This document shows, piece after piece, positions 7,047-15,073 of a DNA stretch of 44,476 nt. Each line of letters begins with the position of its first letter. The stretch's first letter is position 1. The notes under the pieces were generated by a model that searched no databases, had not been told where the DNA came from, and saw only the letters and a list, made by a program, of their open reading frames with translations. The position numbers were made by a program, and so were the translations under genes. Source of the DNA: a virus; the IMG/VR virus record IMGVR_UViG_3300025044_000002, positions 1 through 44,476 of that record. One strand, 5' to 3'.

Positions 7047-8427
7047 AAGTGGCTGACTCGCCTTTAGGTTGATTGTTAGGCGTTACCGTAACACGTGGCT
7101 TGGGATTGTCATTAGTGGATGTTCCATCCTCATCGTCTTCTTCGCCAGGATAAGGATCACCACTACGCTTTTGGTCTTTAATTTTATCCATAACATACGC
7201 AGGTTCAAACCCTGCCGTTTCCCATACCAATGAATCTGGCACACCTAGCGCCTGATATTTCAGTGCAAGGTCGGCTTTCTGATTTCGTGTTTCTGTTTTG
7301 CGCTCGGTAAATTGAACATTAAAATTGTAGGAATCGGGGTTAATACCCGCAAGCAGCAGCTGCAGACGGAAACCTTCAAAGTACACTTGGGAAATCGTGT
7401 CTTGCAGACCTTCAATTTCTTCAAAATAGTCTTTTTTCAAGTCTTCTAAAATGTCTCGACTCAGGCCTTCAGAATAGCCAAATAAACCTTTGGGGGCGGG
7501 CGCACCGCTGAAAAATGTATCGAGCAAATGCACCACATCGTTGATTTGGTCTAAATTTGCGTCACCATTCACACCAGTTACACCACCTTTGTGGTTGGCA
7601 TAAAAATCGGTGGTCATTAACCCTTTATTGCTCTCTATTGTAGATTTATATTTGGCGAGTTCTTCGGCAGTAGCACCATCTAAAACATGACTGAAGCGCT
7701 GCGGTGCTCGTGTTCTACGACGAATAACCAAATCATCTTCTGTCATTTGCAGTTGCCGCCACGTTTTTCGTGTTGCATCTAAATACGGTCGACCAGGACA
7801 ACCGAAATCGTCGTAGTTATCTGGGTCTATGCGCACCATTGATAGCTGCCAAAACGCAAAGTTTGCAATTATTTGATACCCCCCAACTGGGTCTAATTGC
7901 TTATATGCAGAAGCTATGCTCTTCAATTGTCCTGTGGGTAGCGTGTCCGGTAAAATTGTTTCTGCTGGCATTCGCAGGCCCGAGACTACATTACGTTTAT
8001 CATTGACCACCCACTGCATAGCTAATGAGCCTTCCATAGCAGCACCACGGGCATCTGAATGCAGCTTTTGTGGATTATTCAAACCAAGACGAAGTTTAAA
8101 TTCGTTAAACAAACGGGTTACACGTTCACTTTCTTTACCTTCCCACTGCAGACGTATGCCGTTTTTTGTAGCATCTCTAGCCATCTTTCGGTGTATGCGT
8201 TTCACGCGAGGGTCTACGCGGTCCATTTCACGAATGTTATAAACCGACAATTTATAATCTGGGGATATATACAGTTCATTGTAAATTCGCTCCGCGATAT
8301 TTTCAGAATTTACCGTTGTGCCACTGCGAGTATTATTTTTGTGCTGGGGCTCTTCGCTTTTGCTTACCGTGTCGGCCGAATTAGAGTGACGGCCTAGCGC
8401 ACTATTTATTTTTGAAAGAATTCCCAT
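7030..8427 (-). CDS. Portal protein
   Basis: The start is taken at ATG 8427 (MGILSKINSALGRHSN), preceded by AGGGG about 10 bases upstream; the upstream open frame to 8541 overlaps the terminase and lacks a good start. The 465-residue product has portal-like features: an early SVYNIREMDRVDPRVKRIHR segment, a clip/wing-like middle, the TDFYANHKGG...LDTFFSGAPAPKGLFG segment, a long helix (LSRDILEDLKKDYFEEIEGL) and a charged C-terminal tail. It directly follows the large terminase. It forms the dodecameric DNA channel at the capsid vertex. The subfamily is not the DUF935 type of Mu. Confidence 0.75.
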   Translation of the reverse strand: MGILSKINSALGRHSNSADTVSKSEEPQHKNNTRSGTTVNSENIAERIYNELYISPDYKLSVYNIREMDRVDPRVKRIHRKMARDATKNGIRLQWEGKESERVTRLFNEFKLRLGLNNPQKLHSDARGAAMEGSLAMQWVVNDKRNVVSGLRMPAETILPDTLPTGQLKSIASAYKQLDPVGGYQIIANFAFWQLSMVRIDPDNYDDFGCPGRPYLDATRKTWRQLQMTEDDLVIRRRTRAPQRFSHVLDGATAEELAKYKSTIESNKGLMTTDFYANHKGGVTGVNGDANLDQINDVVHLLDTFFSGAPAPKGLFGYSEGLSRDILEDLKKDYFEEIEGLQDTISQVYFEGFRLQLLLAGINPDSYNFNVQFTERKTETRNQKADLALKYQALGVPDSLVWETAGFEPAYVMDKIKDQKRSGDPYPGEEDDEDGTSTNDNPKPRVTVTPNNQPKGESATYVQNA

Positions 8428-8432
8428 GCTTG

Positions 8433-10034
8433 CTATACCCCTGGTAATAAAATGGTGGCGCCCAACAGTTCGTCGCGGCTTTTTGAAGATGTAAGTACTG
8501 ATGCTGCAGGTTTGGGTTGGCCACGCGTAGCAAGTGCCCATACAGCAGCCATTGCAGCGTCAAATAAATCATCGCCAAGTTTCTTCAGCACCATAACGTA
8601 GCTTGAGTAACTTTTACTGGTTTCTTCTGGCTTAATATTCGATAGCTGCGTAATAAATGTTTTCATATCTTTAACGGCAAGGCTGTCTATATCAAAACCG
8701 ACTGGTTCAAGGTGGTCAACGTAAGGAATAACCGCATGTTGGTGGTGAAAAATGCCCCTTAACGCTTGTGCCATACTGTGCTTGATAGAGCCCTCAAAGC
8801 GTAGAGGGGCGAAAGCCCATTCATTCCAAGAGGTTGCGTTAGACTCGCCGTTATTTACTGCCCTGATATCAACTTGTGTAAGGCCTTCTGAAAATAAATC
8901 GTGATTAAGCTGCGTTAGCATCCCCAAACCGTAGGCATCACCAATGGCATAATCGGGTCGAAAGTATCGCCAAAACGCAAGCAAGTCATTTTTCACTATT
9001 GAATCATCTGTGCCGGCTGCCCATGTTTTTGCAAATAAAACTACGACATAGTTTCCCACTTGCTCTGTAACGATGAATGCATGTTTCGACGCAGTAGCAC
9101 TTTCACCATGCCCTGCAGCATCGTAGCCAAAGCTGAGTAATCCACGTTTGCGGTAACGTGTACCAGGTTCGGGGATCACCATTTCAATATTTGTTTTAGC
9201 ACCCATTTGTATGGCAGCTCGAATGTACTTTTCCCATATCAAGTTAGTTGAGCTGGTATTAATGCACAGCAGCTGGCGTATGTACTCTTCTGGTGATAGC
9301 TGCACTTTCATATCGTCAATAAATTTGCCATTCAATATGCCAAGTTCTACGCCTAGATGGCAATCGACAGTAGGTAACATGTGGTATTTGTTAGTTTCTA
9401 ACAGATTCGATAATACAGACGCACCTTTAAATACCCCTGTAATTCTTATAATTGGTTCATTTTTGGCATTTTCATCCGCACCCAAACGGCGTGTAGAGCC
9501 CATGGTTAGTAGAAAACGAGAATTAAGGCGCTCTTGATCTAAATCATCCACTTCTTCAATAGAGGCTAACGTTAAATCTCCCCCATCAATTTGTGAAAAT
9601 ATACCGTACCCACGTGCAATACTGCGGTTACAAAAGCGAAAGTAGGTGTCGCTCATCTGCTTGCGGCCGTTACGGTAATCTATAAAGTTACCCAGTATTT
9701 CAGAACGACGGATAGCGTCCAAATGGTAATTTAAATTAACGATACTTTGGGCTTCTTTGGGCGCAACGATTCCCAGTTCTTGGTCAGCGTTGGTTGCCAA
9801 GTACTTTAAGTTCCACATTTCTTTTACTGCGGTTTTACCCGTTCGACGACAACTGTTATCGATAGTATTGGGGTGCTTATCCATTTCGTAACACTTAAGC
9901 ACTTGCATAGGGTCAAGCGTTATATCATGCACATGCTTATGCCATAGAGCATGATCACCATTAAAACGGAGTATTTCCGTTTCTGCTAAATGCTGTAGTT
10001 TTCGCCTCTCTTTGGCCGTGGTACGTTCAGCCAT
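8433..10034 (-). CDS. Terminase large subunit (ATPase and nuclease)
   Basis: This 533-residue packaging motor protein has a Walker A at residues 61-68 (SCRRTGKT, the arginine-rich form common in TerL), a Walker B around 154-162 (LTLASIEEVDD), and a C-terminal RNase H-fold nuclease with acidic positions in SFGYDAAG, YAIGDAYG and GDDLFDA. It cuts and pumps phage DNA into proheads through the portal. It overlaps the small-subunit gene by eight bases and is followed at once by the portal gene. Confidence 0.92.
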   Translation of the reverse strand: MAERTTAKERRKLQHLAETEILRFNGDHALWHKHVHDITLDPMQVLKCYEMDKHPNTIDNSCRRTGKTAVKEMWNLKYLATNADQELGIVAPKEAQSIVNLNYHLDAIRRSEILGNFIDYRNGRKQMSDTYFRFCNRSIARGYGIFSQIDGGDLTLASIEEVDDLDQERLNSRFLLTMGSTRRLGADENAKNEPIIRITGVFKGASVLSNLLETNKYHMLPTVDCHLGVELGILNGKFIDDMKVQLSPEEYIRQLLCINTSSTNLIWEKYIRAAIQMGAKTNIEMVIPEPGTRYRKRGLLSFGYDAAGHGESATASKHAFIVTEQVGNYVVVLFAKTWAAGTDDSIVKNDLLAFWRYFRPDYAIGDAYGLGMLTQLNHDLFSEGLTQVDIRAVNNGESNATSWNEWAFAPLRFEGSIKHSMAQALRGIFHHQHAVIPYVDHLEPVGFDIDSLAVKDMKTFITQLSNIKPEETSKSYSSYVMVLKKLGDDLFDAAMAAVWALATRGQPKPAASVLTSSKSRDELLGATILLPGV

Positions 10035-10980
10035 CGCCGTTTGCTTTTTTATGTTCTATGAGAATTTCATCGTTCTTTAAAGAATTTTGTGAATTCACTA
10101 TTTTCTCACGAAGGCCAGCGAGTAATTCGTTCTGCTTATTTTGGAAGTCAGATAAGCTCTGTTTATCTTTACCCTCTTGCTGTAACCGCCCCATCTGCAC
10201 TTCATTCTCATCTTGAACTTTTTGCGTCATACCCAGGTCGGCCAACGACATATTGTTTTTGCTCATAAGGTCAAATATGGGTTTTAAGAGGGGGTTTGCC
10301 TTTGCATCCATTATTTGAGTTGATTGGCCGGTTGCTTCATCTGTGTATTTAGCCAAATGAAAGCCGCCATCTTTATCAAACGCATAGGCTGGGGTTTCTA
10401 GCATTACCCCTTTATTGATAACGCTGATAAGCATGTCATCCATCAGCGAGGCAAAGTTAGCTTGAACCATAGCTTGGTGTTCGCGCAGCATTTTGGGGTC
10501 GTGTGACTCAATGGCAATTAAATGCCGCATGAACAACTCTGTTTTTCTGGTGCAGGCAGCTTGGGACGAACAATAGTCAAAATCTATATCGCAAGTTCCA
10601 CATGCATCATATTTACCTGGCCTCGCAGGGAAATATAACGCTTGCTTAGCTGCAGCGCCGTGTTTCAACGCATTAAATCTAGTTCTCAACGCTTCTTCTG
10701 GCGTGGGATGGCCCTCTAAATTAGCAGAGGAAGCCGCTTTGCCTTCTAACGTTCTTGGCCCCGTAGACTTCACATAACTACTAAAAAGACCTCGCTGCCA
10801 TGGGATTTGCTGCGATCGGGAATGGCAAGTAGGGCAAATAGCGAAATATCGGTAAGGATGAGACAAATCTGCATCATCAATTACTTCTTCTGGTTCGCTG
10901 TCCCACACATGACGACACGCATCACATCGAAACGTAATGTCCTTCCGAGGCTCTAAGAACTTGCTTTTATCCTTCTTCAT
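10027..10980 (-). CDS. Terminase small subunit (putative), zinc-ribbon type
   Basis: The start is placed at ATG 10980 (MKKDKSKFLEPRKDITFRC); the upstream in-frame start at 11013 would overlap the spacer element. The 317-residue protein has an N-terminal zinc ribbon (CDACRHVW...CPTCHS), a GPRTLEGKAASSANLEGH motif, which resembles phage/DNA-associated proteins with TPEG-like repeats, a second cysteine cluster (CGTCDIDFDYCSSQAAC) and a long helical C-terminus. Position before TerL suggests DNA recognition during packaging. Larger than most small terminases, and assigned by context. Confidence 0.6.
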   Translation of the reverse strand: MKKDKSKFLEPRKDITFRCDACRHVWDSEPEEVIDDADLSHPYRYFAICPTCHSRSQQIPWQRGLFSSYVKSTGPRTLEGKAASSANLEGHPTPEEALRTRFNALKHGAAAKQALYFPARPGKYDACGTCDIDFDYCSSQAACTRKTELFMRHLIAIESHDPKMLREHQAMVQANFASLMDDMLISVINKGVMLETPAYAFDKDGGFHLAKYTDEATGQSTQIMDAKANPLLKPIFDLMSKNNMSLADLGMTQKVQDENEVQMGRLQQEGKDKQSLSDFQNKQNELLAGLREKIVNSQNSLKNDEILIEHKKANGDG

Positions 10981-11005
10981 GGCTTCATTTTGGTGCACTG
11001 CGGGG

Positions 11006-11022
11006 CGCAGCACTAGGGCAAG
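11006..11022 (-). repeat. Spacer element copy E
   Basis: Minus-strand CTTGCCCTAGTGCTGCG differs at one position of the first half and keeps CTGCG. It lies after the serine recombinase gene and 26 bases before the small terminase start. Here the element runs into a GC hairpin (GTGCTGCG/CGCAGTGC type) that could terminate or cap a transcript. Confidence 0.75.
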
Positions 11023-11058
11023 TTTTATCTAGGGGGGAACTATTCAAAATTTGCACGA

Positions 11059-12681
11059 TTATGCTGCAATTCTTAAGCGTGGCGGCAACTTACGCTTAAA
11101 AACGACCATTGGCACTCTGATAGTTCCCAGTAAGGAGGGTTCGGGGAGCCACTTTTCTTCACTGGGAACTACTTCAGAGTTCACAGACATAAGTGCCTCA
11201 GGCCTGTATTTCACTGTTATTTCATTACCTTGCAAAACTATACTGTCTATAAAGGTTTTGAAAAATTCACGAACTTTACCCGGGTTATTCGTTGTTTTAA
11301 TAATATCGGTAAGCAATTCACTTAATTCTGTTAAGTCACTCTCTGATATTTCCAACGTTGGTGGTTTCTCTGTTTCAGCCAGGGCAAGTTCGGTGTTTAG
11401 TTTTCGAACCGTTTCATTATTGGAGCGCAAGCGCGGGGCTAAATCTTGTAGGTTGTAATCTCCACTATCAGCTTCGAGTAATTCATAAAGTCGTGAGTTT
11501 TTTCGTTCATACTCCCTAATTTGCTGAATAATTTCATTGCATCGGTCGCGCTTTTTCTGTGCCCAAGAACCGCATAGGTCGTTTAATTGCAGTAACAGGT
11601 CTTTCAAATTTCGCTCTGTAAGCACTTCTGAGCAGATTAAGTCAGTCATCCAAGGGTCGAATATGTCTGAGTTGATTCTACGATTCTCACAGCCTCTGCC
11701 TTGCTGTTTCGTGCTGCAATTGTAGTAGTAATAGTTTTTAGTGGCGCCCTTCGCTTTTTCTATCCTCATCGACTTGCCACATTTCCCACATTTCAAAATA
11801 CCGGTAAAAAAACGAGTACTTTTAGGTGAGCCCGCATCTTTTGACGCTGCAGGGGTTTGTTCATCCATGGTTTTTTGCACTGCGTTGTACAGTTCCAAAT
11901 TTACAATGGGTTCGTGGCTATCAACGAGGATCCATTCAGAGCGAGGTAATGCGCCGGCCCTGCTTTTTTTACCAAAAGCAATACGGCCCACGACACGTTC
12001 GTTACGTAACAGCACTAACACAGAGGTTTTATTCCATTTTTTTCCGCGGTTTAATCGTCCCTCAGCATTTAATAATTCAGCTATTTGTCGGCCGCCGTAC
12101 CCCGACATTTTTAATTCGAAAATTCTGTTAACCGTTGGCGCTTCCATAGGGTTAGGAATTAAACGATTTTTATTTTTTTCGCCCAGTACCTTCTCCAGCT
12201 GATAGCCGTAGGTAAGAAAACCACCATTAAAATATCCTCTCTGAGCATTCGCTATCATCGAGCGTGTGGTGTCTTGTGATACCTGGCGGGAATAATACTC
12301 GTCGAACAGCTCTAGCATACCCTCGTAAATAAAGCCTGAATCGCCTGTGTCGATGTTTTGCGATACGTAACCCACCTTGGTATTACTTGTTGCTAAACGG
12401 CGCTTGTTTAACTTTGCTTCGAGCGCATTTCGGGCAAAACGGGAAGTACTCCAGCAAATAAAGTAGTCAACGTCGAAATTTTCGCAGTAAGAAATAGCCT
12501 GTTGGAACGCGGGGCGATTATCAGAGGCGCCAGAAATACCTTCGTCGGTAAATATTTTTTTTACCTCAGCACCTAAGCTTTCAGCGTGAATTCTGCATTT
12601 CTCTATTTGGCTTTGTACGGGCAGTTCTTTTTCCGCCTGTTTCGCTGTGGAAACACGCGCATAAATTACACAAGTGGTCAT
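11059..12681 (-). CDS. Large serine recombinase/integrase
   Basis: The 540-residue protein is a full large serine recombinase. Residues 1-150 are the catalytic domain with YARVST (Ser11 nucleophile, Arg9), FTDEGISG and the conserved WSTSRFARN segment. Residues ~150-270 are the recombinase DNA-binding domain (PNPMEAPTVNRIFELK, TSVLVLLRNERVVG). A zinc ribbon follows (Cys298, Cys301, Cys322, Cys331), then a coiled-coil region (~360-440) and a beta C-terminus. Such enzymes integrate phages at unrelated attB/attP sites and need a directionality factor to excise. It lies between the Mor-like gene and terminase, apart from the tyrosine integrase, so which enzyme handles integration is open. Its start carries the GGAACTAACA-type leader seen on early genes. 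Confidence 0.92.
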   Translation of the reverse strand: MTTCVIYARVSTAKQAEKELPVQSQIEKCRIHAESLGAEVKKIFTDEGISGASDNRPAFQQAISYCENFDVDYFICWSTSRFARNALEAKLNKRRLATSNTKVGYVSQNIDTGDSGFIYEGMLELFDEYYSRQVSQDTTRSMIANAQRGYFNGGFLTYGYQLEKVLGEKNKNRLIPNPMEAPTVNRIFELKMSGYGGRQIAELLNAEGRLNRGKKWNKTSVLVLLRNERVVGRIAFGKKSRAGALPRSEWILVDSHEPIVNLELYNAVQKTMDEQTPAASKDAGSPKSTRFFTGILKCGKCGKSMRIEKAKGATKNYYYYNCSTKQQGRGCENRRINSDIFDPWMTDLICSEVLTERNLKDLLLQLNDLCGSWAQKKRDRCNEIIQQIREYERKNSRLYELLEADSGDYNLQDLAPRLRSNNETVRKLNTELALAETEKPPTLEISESDLTELSELLTDIIKTTNNPGKVREFFKTFIDSIVLQGNEITVKYRPEALMSVNSEVVPSEEKWLPEPSLLGTIRVPMVVFKRKLPPRLRIAA

Positions 12682-12700
12682 TTTGTTAGTTCCTAAATCA

Positions 12701-13054
12701 CTATCGCAGGGGAACGTCCCCTAGGTCGTACTTTTTCGCAATTCGTCTGATTGTATCAGTTGAGCGGGATATGCCGTGCTTTTCTAGTTCTTTGGATATG
12801 TCACAGCACGACATTTTTTGTTCTATGAAGCGTTTTATTATTTGTACGCACTGGTATTCCTGGTATTTCTTTATGGAAGGTACATATATTTTATCTTGCT
12901 TCCACTGGTTTTCTGGACTGCTGGCAACATGCCAAATTTTCACGAACATTTCGGGGCCCGCGATATTTGCAATTTCTCGCCAAAATTTAGGCAAATTTAG
13001 TTTGTCCAGTTCATCCATCTTTAACGCTTGGATTTCTGTTAAGTTTTCACTCAT
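12701..13054 (-). CDS. Mor/C-family-like transcription activator
   Basis: The start is set at ATG 13054 (MSENLTEIQALKM), after an AGGGC box; the upstream in-frame start at 13108 lacks one. The 117-residue protein has the Mor layout: an N-terminal dimer region (FWREIANIAGPEMFVKIWH), a beta 'IYVPSIKKYQEYQ' element like the VYIP strand of Mu Mor, and a C-terminal helix-turn-helix (CDISKELEKHGISRSTDTIRR). Mu Mor and C activate middle and late promoters. It is the first gene of the leftward late block, so a late-activator role is likely but inferred. A general HTH protein tied to the downstream recombinase is the alternative. Confidence 0.6.
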   Translation of the reverse strand: MSENLTEIQALKMDELDKLNLPKFWREIANIAGPEMFVKIWHVASSPENQWKQDKIYVPSIKKYQEYQCVQIIKRFIEQKMSCCDISKELEKHGISRSTDTIRRIAKKYDLGDVPLR

Positions 13055-13577
13055 TGGTTTTTGCCCTATAACAGAATTTAAAAGTAGTGCAGATATGCTG
13101 GTACCCACCCTACCCGTATCAAAAAGGCCTTTATGCTTGCCGAGCCCCCACCCCCTCTAATAGTAATCAATTAAAGGGTTGTCTTGCAGATTATTCGTAC
13201 AGTTGAAAGGTTTTAAACTGTATTTCTATTTTTTATTGCGCTTTTTGTTAAATGAGTATCGCTGCAGGTACTGGTTTATCGTGTCTGCCTATTTGTGTAT
13301 TGCGTATTTTGTATATTAAGCGCAGTAACTATTTCCGTGCACCTAAATGCTATTGTCCGTTATTAGAGTGAGTTTCAAGGGTTGCTGCGCACACCCTCAT
13401 ACATTGCTTATCAGTTAATTGTAGGTTCCTATAATGTCTTTTCCACGCACCAATAACAAACCAAATGGACGTTTCTCTGGGTTGAACTTAAGTTGAATGC
13501 GGTCTGATATATAGGGAAAGACAGTCTCTGAAATGAGAGATGGTGTTATTGCTATGGGCAGAGCCCATAGCGGTAGG
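13055..13577. other. Intergenic region: late-promoter and attP candidate zone
   Basis: About 520 bases without a convincing gene between the tyrosine integrase end and the Mor-like gene. It holds the perfect hairpin at 13551-13571, a short TCTCT/AGAGA inverted repeat just before it (around 13524-13540), and a dyad ACAGTT-N11-AACTGT at 13199-13221 that could be an operator for the downstream late block. The sequence 13280-13330 is rich in repeated GTATT-type tracts. A phage attachment site beside the integrase is plausible here, but no host junction is present to define a core. Confidence 0.45.
13551..13571 (-). promoter_or_regulatory. Perfect hairpin just after the integrase stop
   Basis: Nine-base perfect arms GCTATGGGC and GCCCATAGC flank a three-base loop, starting 6 bases downstream of the integrase stop codon. 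No T run follows on the minus strand, so a simple intrinsic terminator is unlikely. It could be an RNase III/retroregulation-type structure like lambda sib, an mRNA 3' stabiliser, or part of an attachment site. Confidence 0.55.
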
Positions 13578-14576
13578 TTATTTGTTAAGGGCGTTAATAA
13601 GGGGGGTTACTGCAGTGGCTATTTTGCTGAGGGGGTTACCTTTGTCTACTTGCTTAGTCAGTTTGCGTAACGCTAACTGTGTGTATATCTCAGTGGTTTT
13701 AGGGTCGCTATGGCCTAGTAGCGTTTGCCTAGTAATGATATCTAAGTCTTCTTCCGCATACTCAGTGCCAGTTAGATGGCGAAGCGCATGGGGATGACTC
13801 TGATTTGCAGGAACGCCGGCTGATAAGCCCCTTCTCTTAATCATTTTCTGAATAGTACGCCTTGAAATGCGGCGATTCTCGCCATAATAATCCCAGGGCG
13901 GGCATAGACGATTCTGAGTGCTAACGAATAAAACCTGGTCACCATTGGGTAGCGTACGGTTGATATGGCGTAATTCTGGGTGTCCGATATAAACGCGTAA
14001 GAATAATTGCGCCTCGAGCGGCAATGGCACCTGTCGTTCTTTACTACCCTTCTCTACTACTCTAACGGCTAAGCGCTCCGAATCATCATGCTCATAACTC
14101 ACAATATGAGATACGTTCATATTGACGACACCAGCCAACCTGAAGCCGCAGCCCCCCATTAATGCGATGATAGCCGCGTCTCGAACCCCAGTGAAAGTTT
14201 CAAGGTCGCAGCTTTGGAGCAGCTTTTCAAAATACTTCAAACCCATGGCGACGGGAATTTTTTGCGCCGTGGCCGGATACGCTAACGTAAGAGTAGGGTC
14301 TGTAGCTATATGGCCATTGTCCGACAAATAAGCATAAAACCCTTTTAATGCGGCAACAGCAGTACGACGGCTTTGTGGCACCAGTTTCTTTTGATGTAAG
14401 TAAAGGCCAGTAAACTGCTCTAAATTACCCGGTTTAATTTCAAATGGATTAACCAAATGTTCTTCACAGTAGGTGTGGTAAAGAACAAGGTAATAAGCGT
14501 ACTTCTTTATTGTTTCAGGTGATCGCCCTTCGTTCAGCTGTTTAAACTGCAACCACTCTTTAACCAAACTTTTCAT
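13578..14576 (-). CDS. XerC/D-like tyrosine integrase
   Basis: The start is set at ATG 14576 (MKSLVKEWLQFKQLNEGRS), with GGGAACC seven bases upstream; the in-frame start at 14612 has no usable spacing. The 332-residue enzyme has an N-terminal SAM-like core-binding domain (~1-90, SPETIKKYAYYLVLYH) and a catalytic domain with Arg146 (GGCGFRLAG), Lys176 (EKGSKER), His263-x-x-Arg266 (HALRH), His289 (LLGHSDPKTT) and the Tyr298 nucleophile (EIYTQL). All catalytic positions are intact. It is most like XerC/D-type phage or plasmid recombinases. Iterons and a large inverted repeat lie directly upstream, and a hairpin directly downstream. Confidence 0.92.
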   Translation of the reverse strand: MKSLVKEWLQFKQLNEGRSPETIKKYAYYLVLYHTYCEEHLVNPFEIKPGNLEQFTGLYLHQKKLVPQSRRTAVAALKGFYAYLSDNGHIATDPTLTLAYPATAQKIPVAMGLKYFEKLLQSCDLETFTGVRDAAIIALMGGCGFRLAGVVNMNVSHIVSYEHDDSERLAVRVVEKGSKERQVPLPLEAQLFLRVYIGHPELRHINRTLPNGDQVLFVSTQNRLCPPWDYYGENRRISRRTIQKMIKRRGLSAGVPANQSHPHALRHLTGTEYAEEDLDIITRQTLLGHSDPKTTEIYTQLALRKLTKQVDKGNPLSKIATAVTPLINALNK

Positions 14577-14646
14577 TTTAAAAGGTTCCCAGGGGCATAT
14601 TCTTACGGACAACCGGACATTTCCCCCTTTTTATCGCTACAAGCCA

Positions 14647-14663
14647 CGCAGAACAAGGGCAAA
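14647..14663 (-). repeat. Spacer element copy F
   Basis: Minus-strand TTTGCCCTTGTTCTGCG keeps both half-motifs exactly and differs only in the four spacer bases. It lies 71 bases before the integrase start, so the element is not confined to structural genes. Confidence 0.7.
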
Positions 14664-14674
14664 GCACTGTCCAA

Positions 14675-14718
14675 AACTGTCCGAAAAAACCGATCACCCC
14701 AATTTTTTTCGGACAGTT
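14675..14718. repeat. 15-bp inverted repeat upstream of the integrase
   Basis: Perfect arms AACTGTCCGAAAAAA (14675-14689) and its reverse complement (14704-14718) are separated by 14 bases. Each arm contains the TGTCCG hexamer that recurs nearby, and a further ACTGTCC copy lies 10 bases to the left. This could be an operator for integrase control, a recombinase-binding site, or a structural part of an origin. Confidence 0.75.
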
Positions 14719-14836
14719 CCGACCAGTACCTTATTTGAAAACGGACATTTGGACTTTTCTCTATATCTATCTATCTAATTATTATTTAAAGAAAAAATAA
14801 AATAATAAGGTGAAGTTGAAACGCGGCAGAAATGTG

Positions 14837-14889
14837 AAAACTGACAGGAATGGAACGAAAACTGACAGTTTAAGCATAAAAACTGACAG
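14837..14889. repeat. Three iterons AAAACTGACAG with exact 21-bp period
   Basis: The 11-mer AAAACTGACAG occurs at 14837-14847, 14858-14868 and 14879-14889, so starts are exactly 21 bases apart, two helical turns. Such phasing places bound protein on one DNA face, as in iteron origins or arm-type integrase sites. An AT-rich stretch lies immediately to the left. Confidence 0.8.
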
Positions 14890-15073
14890 CAATAAAAAGC
14901 GCAATAAAAAATTAGTTATATATATTATAAGCTTAGGGTGATTAAACGCTGGTTTTAGTTAAAATGTCCAATGTCCAATGGTTGCGCCCCCCAGTAAAAT
15001 GTGAAAAATACCCCCAAAATGCTCGAACGCCTCGCTTTAGGTGTTCGGACTTAGCTAAAACGTAGAGGTACTG

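Larger units (their letters stand above)
14577..15073. other. Repeat-rich intergenic region, candidate origin or recombination site
   Basis: Some 500 bases without a gene between the integrase and a divergent plus-strand regulator. It contains at least five CGGACA/TGTCCG hexamers (14606, 14614, 14678, 14710, 14742), a 15-bp-arm inverted repeat (14675-14718), an AT-rich tract (about 14757-14811), three 21-bp-spaced iterons (14837-14889), paired AATGTCC repeats (about 14962-14978) and a hairpin with arms CGAACGCCT/AGGTGTTCG (15024-15047) before the plus-strand gene. AT-rich DNA beside iterons is the usual build of a replication origin; arm-type integrase sites or operators are alternatives. Confidence 0.6.

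Noticed and set aside
7030-8541. Portal start at 8541
   Set aside because: The extra 38 codons overlap the terminase gene, lack a ribosome site and do not resemble portal sequence; ATG 8427 has AGGGG upstream.
11051-11458. Plus-strand ORF opposite the serine recombinase and other long antisense ORFs (for example 2360-2767, 30444-30995, 40511-41011)
   Set aside because: They lie wholly inside strongly supported minus-strand genes, lack good ribosome sites, and have low-complexity shadow-like composition.
13061-13073. TTTTGCCCTATAA near the Mor-like start as a seventh spacer element
   Set aside because: It is on the opposite strand and lacks the CTGCG half; the match is limited to TTTGCCCT.
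14675-14718. Protelomerase target or linear-plasmid telomere of the N15 kind
   Set aside because: The spacer of the inverted repeat is not palindromic and no protelomerase-like gene is present; the recombinases are of integrase types.
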